Source: Sphingomonas sp. CFBP 8760 (lineage in GTDB: Bacteria; Pseudomonadota; Alphaproteobacteria; Sphingomonadales; Sphingomonadaceae). From it: 64,000 nt of DNA. Under the pieces are notes generated by a model that did not search any database, was not told where the DNA came from, and saw only the letters and a program-made list of their open reading frames with translations. Positions 60,180 through 64,000 of this stretch are shown piece after piece (the stretch's first letter is position 1; every line of letters begins with the position of its first letter). The translations under genes and the position numbers were made by a program. The stretch lies in contig NZ_JACYUG010000004.1 of NCBI RefSeq assembly GCF_014841615.1, forward strand, positions 180,647 through 244,646. Direction: 5' to 3'.

Positions 60180-61997
60180 TCAGCGGACGGTGACGGCCTT
60201 GGCCAGCGCGCGGGGGCGGTCGATGTTGCGGCCCAGCTTCACCGCGCCGTGATAGGCGAAGAGCTGGCCGGCGACCATCTGGATCACCGGGTCCATGAAC
60301 TTCGAGACGCTGGGCAGCTGGATATACGCCTCCAGCAGCCCTTCCGCGAAGGTCGAGGGCAGGTCGTGGCCGAAGCCGATGATGTTGCCGCCGCGCGCCG
60401 CGATCTCGTGCAGGCTGGAGACGACGTGCGCGAAGGATTCGGGATCGGTCTGCGCATTCGGGATGAAGGCGACGGTGAAGAACTTCTCATCGATCAGCGA
60501 GATGGTGCCGTGCTTCAGGAAGCCCGCCGGCATCGCCTCGGCATGGATGTACGACACTTCCTTGAACTTCAGCGCCGATTCGGCGGCGACCGGCCAGTGG
60601 AGACCGCGCCCGAGGAAGAACCAGTGCTCGATCCAGCGATAGCGTTCGGCGACGTCGCGGATCGTATCGGACATGCCCTGCACCAGCCCGTCGAGCTGGG
60701 TGGCGAGCGTGGCGAGATCGGTGAGGTCGGCGGCGTCGCCGTCAGGGCCGGCGGCCAGTTCGGCGGCGAGGCGCCAGGCGATCGCGGTCTGGCTGACGAC
60801 CGACTTGGTCGACAGCACGCATACCTCGCGCCCGGCCTGTTGCAGGATCGGGAACTCCGCCATCCGCTGCGCGGTGGAGCCGGCGACGTTGTTGACCGCG
60901 ACCAGCGCGGCGCCGTCCGCCTGCGCATATTCCATCACCCGCAGCGTGTCGTACGTTTCGCCGGACTGCGAGATGGTAATCAGCGTGGCGTCGGCATCGA
61001 GCCGGGTGAGGTTCATGAACTCGTCGGCGGAATGGCAGATCGCGCGGCGGCCGGCGATCTGGTGGAAGAAATACTGGCCGAGCATGCAGACATAGTGCGA
61101 GCTGCCCGCACCGCACAGCGCGATATCCCCCTTGGCCAGCCGCGCGACGGCGGGCGCGAACGCGCTGCGCGGCATACCCGCCACCATCCGCACCGATGCC
61201 GCGGTCTCGTTGATCTCCTTGATCATGTAATGCGGCCAGCGGCCGAGCTCGGATGCCTCCGCGACGGTGGTCAGCGCGATCTTCCCGACCTCGCGCACCG
61301 GGAAGTCGGGGGTGGCGAACGAGGCGATGCGGACCGCATCCTCGGTGACGAAGGCGATCTCGTCCTCTTCGAGATAGGCGATCCAGCCGTCCTGCCCGGC
61401 GACCGCGATCGGATCGGAACAGACATAGCCGGCGCCGCCGGCGATGCCGACCGCGATCGGGCTCATCCGGCGGGCCGCCACGAGCAGCCCGGGCTGGTCG
61501 GTGCAGGTGATCGCCAGCCCGAATTCGCCCGACAGCGCGGCGAGCGTCGCGTGCAGCGCGGTGTCCAGATCGGCGGTGTCGGCATAATGACGCGCGAGGA
61601 GGTGGGCGATCACCTCCGTATCGGTTTCCGACGCGAAGACGACGCCGGTGGCGGTCAGATCGCGCCGCAACTCCAGATAATTGTCGATGACGCCGTTGTG
61701 GACCACCGCGAACTTGCCGTCGAACGAGCGGTGCGGATGCGCGTTGGGCACCGATACCTTGCCATGCGTCGCCCAGCGGGTGTGCGCGATCGCGGCATGG
61801 GCGGTCGGCAGGCCGCCGGCGATCAGGGCGGGCGCCTGTTCCGACAGCGGGCCGACGCCGCGCACGATCTCCAGCCCGGAAGCGACGACGAACGCGAAGC
61901 CATAGGAATCATAGCCGCGATATTCGAGCTGTTCGAGCGCGCGGACGGTGCGCTCCGCGATGGAATGGTCGGCGACGAAGGCGACGATACCGCACAT
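60180..61997 (-). CDS. glmS: Glutamine-fructose-6-phosphate aminotransferase-like protein (GlmS paralogue)
   Basis: The 605-aa protein has the GlmS layout: N-terminal amidotransferase with nucleophile Cys2 (MCGIVAFVAD), ALEQLEYRGYDSYGFA and HTRWATHGK, then two SIS domains (TISQSGETYDTLRV; ALKFKEVSYIHAEAMPAG) and the C-terminal ALAKAVTV. Several usually invariant stretches differ: EYRGYDS is followed by YGFA instead of AGI, the KEI-EQ segment reads KEINETAA, and KHGTISLID replaces the usual KHGPLALI. It may be a divergent second GlmS with altered regulation or substrate. The ATG at 61997 places Cys at position 2. It is convergent with the cyclophilin gene. Confidence 0.8.
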   Translation of the reverse strand: MCGIVAFVADHSIAERTVRALEQLEYRGYDSYGFAFVVASGLEIVRGVGPLSEQAPALIAGGLPTAHAAIAHTRWATHGKVSVPNAHPHRSFDGKFAVVHNGVIDNYLELRRDLTATGVVFASETDTEVIAHLLARHYADTADLDTALHATLAALSGEFGLAITCTDQPGLLVAARRMSPIAVGIAGGAGYVCSDPIAVAGQDGWIAYLEEDEIAFVTEDAVRIASFATPDFPVREVGKIALTTVAEASELGRWPHYMIKEINETAASVRMVAGMPRSAFAPAVARLAKGDIALCGAGSSHYVCMLGQYFFHQIAGRRAICHSADEFMNLTRLDADATLITISQSGETYDTLRVMEYAQADGAALVAVNNVAGSTAQRMAEFPILQQAGREVCVLSTKSVVSQTAIAWRLAAELAAGPDGDAADLTDLATLATQLDGLVQGMSDTIRDVAERYRWIEHWFFLGRGLHWPVAAESALKFKEVSYIHAEAMPAGFLKHGTISLIDEKFFTVAFIPNAQTDPESFAHVVSSLHEIAARGGNIIGFGHDLPSTFAEGLLEAYIQLPSVSKFMDPVIQMVAGQLFAYHGAVKLGRNIDRPRALAKAVTVR

Positions 61998-62266
61998 GCG
62001 GGCAAACTCCGGGATAGGAACAGTCAGATGCCGTGCCATGGCAGCGCGCTGGCCCGGATACAACGGGTGCGTTCTTCCGGCAGTGCCGATGGTTCCCCTG
62101 CCGGAAAATATTTGGCAACCATCATGACCCGGTGGCGGTGGCCCGTGCGATACGCCCTTTTGCGGGGCCGCGGCGACCCCATATCATCACGGGCATCGTC
62201 CTGTCTTTCCTTTCGGGCGCCGATCGGGTAGGGCGACGCGCCTTTACGCTTGCCTGAGGATTTTGT

Positions 62267-62485
62267 TTGGCCAAGGAAGAACTGCTCGAGATGCGCGGCC
62301 GCGTGGTGGAATTGCTCCCCAACGCGATGTTCCGTGTACAGCTCGAAAACGATCACGAGATTCTGGGCCACACGGCCGGCAAGATGCGCAAGAACCGCAT
62401 CCGTGTGCTGGTGGGCGACGAGGTGCTGGTCGAACTCACCCCGTACGACCTGACCAAGGGGCGGATCACCTATCGCTTCAAGTGA
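62267..62485 (+). CDS. infA: Translation initiation factor IF-1
   Basis: The 72-aa S1/OB-fold protein ([20 protein letters not shown]... KGRITYRFK) is complete and close to the universal IF-1 sequence; it occupies the A site of the 30S subunit during initiation. It starts at TTG 62267 with GAGGA about 9 nt upstream. It is followed closely by maf and the RNase E/G gene, the usual alphaproteobacterial order infA-maf-rng. Confidence 0.97.
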
Positions 62486-62513
62486 CGGCGTGGTGCCGGC
62501 CGGACCCGCGCCG

Positions 62514-63095
62514 GTGACGCTCGTTCTCGCATCGTCCTCGCCGCGCCGGCGCGATCTGCTGGCGCGGATCGGCGTCGTGCCCGCGCGTATCGCCGCCCCC
62601 GCGATCGACGAGAGTCCGCGCGTGGGCGAGGTGCCGCGGGCCTATGCGCTGCGGCTGGCGACCGAAAAGGCGCAGGCCGTGGCGCGGGCGCCGGGCGAGA
62701 TCGTGCTGGCGGGCGATACCACGATCGCGGTCGGCCGCCGCATCCTGCCCCCCGCCGATACCGAGGCGGTGCAGCGCCGCCTGCTGGCCCTGCTGTCGGG
62801 CCGCCGCCACCATGCGCTGTCGGCGCTGTGCGTGATCGACGGGGCGGGCACGGTCCGCACGAGGATCGCGGACACGATCGTCGCGTTCAAGCCGCTGACG
62901 CCTGCGGAGATCGACGCCTATGTCGCGTGCGGCGAAGGGCTGGGCAAGGCGGGCGGCTATGCGATCCAGGGCCGGGCGGAGGCGTTCGTGCGCTTTCTGT
63001 CGGGCAGTCATTCCGGCGTGATCGGCCTGCCGCTGTTCGAGGCGCGGGCGATGCTGCTGACCGCGGGCTATCCGGTCGACGCGCCGCTTGGCTGA
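62514..63095 (+). CDS. maf: Maf family nucleotide pyrophosphatase
   Basis: The 193-aa protein has the Maf signatures LVLASSSPRRRDLLARIG, IDESPR, a variant of the (A/G)DT motif in LAGDTTIAVG, and GKAGGYAIQGRAEAFVRFLSGS. Maf proteins hydrolyse non-canonical or modified NTPs (dTTP/UTP or m7GTP subfamilies). GTG 62514 matches the family N-terminus; GTGs at 62490 and 62493 would add 8 or 7 residues. The last 8 bp overlap the RNase E/G start. Confidence 0.93.
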   Translation: MTLVLASSSPRRRDLLARIGVVPARIAAPAIDESPRVGEVPRAYALRLATEKAQAVARAPGEIVLAGDTTIAVGRRILPPADTEAVQRRLLALLSGRRHHALSALCVIDGAGTVRTRIADTIVAFKPLTPAEIDAYVACGEGLGKAGGYAIQGRAEAFVRFLSGSHSGVIGLPLFEARAMLLTAGYPVDAPLG

Positions 63096-64000
63096 GTGGC
63101 TGTACGAGGCGGGGATCGGCGAGGCGCGCGCCGCGCTGGTCGAGGACGGCCGGATCGTCGTCGCGGCGATCGAGCCGGACGATGCCGGACCGCTGGTCGG
63201 CGGCGTCCACCGCGCCCGGCTGGTCGAGCTGCTGCCGGTGCGGCGGGGGCGGGTGGTGCTGGAGGATGGCGGCGAGGCGCTGCTGGGCGCGTTGCCGGCG
63301 GGGATCACCCAAGGCGCGGCGCTGACCGTCGCGATCACGCGCGAGGCGATGGCCGAAGGGCGGCGGCTGAAGCCCGCCAAGGCGATGCCGAGCGACCTGC
63401 CGCCCGCGCCCGGTCCCGATCTGCGGGCGCGAATCGCCGCCAGCGGCCATCCCGTCCGCCGGTTGCAGGCGCATGAGGCGGACGATCTGGAGGCGGCGGG
63501 CTGGTCCGAATTGCTGGACGAGGCGATGCACGGCGATATCGATTTTGCCGGCGGCACGCTGCGGATGACGCCGACCCCGGCGATGACGCTGTTCGACGTC
63601 GATGGTGCGCCACCGGCCGCCAGCCTGGCGCTGGCGGCGGCGCCGGTGGTGGCGGCGGCGATTCGCCGGCATGGCATCGGCGGATCGATCGGGATCGATT
63701 TCCCGACCGTGGCGGGCAAGGCGGAGCGGCTGGCGGTGGCCACCGCGATCGACGCCGCGCTGCCGATGCCGTTCGAGCGGACGGCGATGAACGGGTTCGG
63801 TTTCCTCCAGATCGTCTGTCCGCGCCCGCGCGCGTCGCTGCCCGAACGGTGGCGCGCCGACCCGGCGGCATCGGCGGCGCGGGCGCTGCTCCGGCAGATC
63901 GAGCGGGCGCCGCCGCGATCCGACCGGCGCCACCGGGTGACGCCCGCGGTGCATGCGGCCCTGACGGCGCGGCCGCCCTGGCTGGCGGAACTGGCGCGGC
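63088..64000 (+). CDS. Ribonuclease E/G family protein (truncated by window end)
   Basis: A single open frame runs from TTG 63088 to the window edge (304 codons, no stop), so the 3' end is missing. The short-form RNase E/G architecture is visible: LLPVRRGRVVLEDG, the catalytic-site-like TLFDVDG, GGSIGIDFPTV and MNGFGFLQIVCPRPR, equivalent to metal-binding Asp residues of RNase E. It lacks a standard N-terminal S1 domain. It overlaps maf by 8 bp. Confidence 0.85.
   Translation, partial: MAEWLYEAGIGEARAALVEDGRIVVAAIEPDDAGPLVGGVHRARLVELLPVRRGRVVLEDGGEALLGALPAGITQGAALTVAITREAMAEGRRLKPAKAMPSDLPPAPGPDLRARIAASGHPVRRLQAHEADDLEAAGWSELLDEAMHGDIDFAGGTLRMTPTPAMTLFDVDGAPPAASLALAAAPVVAAAIRRHGIGGSIGIDFPTVAGKAERLAVATAIDAALPMPFERTAMNGFGFLQIVCPRPRASLPERWRADPAASAARALLRQIERAPPRSDRRHRVTPAVHAALTARPPWLAELAR

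Noticed and set aside
60249..62231. 660-codon plus-strand frame
   Set aside because: It is antisense to the GlmS-like gene, whose own frame has full-length domain motifs.

Overview
The window is high-GC, densely coded chromosomal DNA of an alphaproteobacterium, most likely a Sphingomonas or close sphingomonad. Supporting signs are the infA-maf-RNase E/G cluster, an imuA-imuB-dnaE2 mutasome with an alphaproteobacterial GAAC-N7-GAAC SOS box, Caulobacter-type XylX/XylB enzymes, a Caulobacter-type TonB receptor, and the palindromic repeats common in this group. No phage, insertion sequence, CRISPR array or rRNA was seen. Assignments rest on recalled family motifs and synteny, because no search could be run.

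Layout: 1-376 holds a long palindromic repeat. 0.4-4.7 kb carries rlmE, a Ppx/GppA phosphatase, tRNA-Gln, tRNA-Leu, an NAD(P)-binding protein and uppP. 4.8-11.5 kb is a glutamate synthase operon (gltD, gltB) with a complete MNT/HEPN toxin-antitoxin-like pair between the two subunit genes, every junction overlapping by 4 bp. 11.6-14 kb holds a GNAT acetyltransferase, a YdjM-like membrane protein, a GST and a CsaA-like protein. 14.0-16.7 kb is a tight three-gene operon that probably makes an inositol phospholipid headgroup. 16.7-24.9 kb holds nadE, panB, an E. coli-like yfgM-bamB-der block and an Hpt protein. 25.0-28.3 kb is one giant gene fusing GH18-like hydrolase, NodB deacetylase and GT2 synthase domains.

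28.5-34.1 kb is housekeeping (EamA transporter, ygfZ, pyrC, DUF1134, esterase, tRNA-Ser, tRNA-Gly). 34.2-40.3 kb is the SOS mutasome; dnaE2 carries an in-frame palindromic repeat whose sister copy lies just upstream of the gene. 40.3-42.1 kb holds a YbbN-like thioredoxin, a Lon-N-domain protein and a Trm112-like protein. 42.2-58.9 kb is a plant-polysaccharide/xylose utilisation locus: GntR and LacI regulators, SGNH esterase, sugar/H+ symporter, D-xylose dehydrogenase, 2-keto-3-deoxyxylonate dehydratase, PA14-bearing GH31 alpha-xylosidase, GH30 enzyme, TonB receptor, and a DUF6445-like/flavin-halogenase pair. 58.9-64 kb holds tRNA-Ser, a cyclophilin, a divergent GlmS-like enzyme, infA, maf and a truncated RNase E/G gene.

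Most notable: the toxin-antitoxin-like pair inside the glutamate synthase operon, the palindromic element inside dnaE2, the single-chain polysaccharide synthase/deacetylase/hydrolase, and the uncharacterised DUF6445-halogenase pair in a carbohydrate uptake locus.
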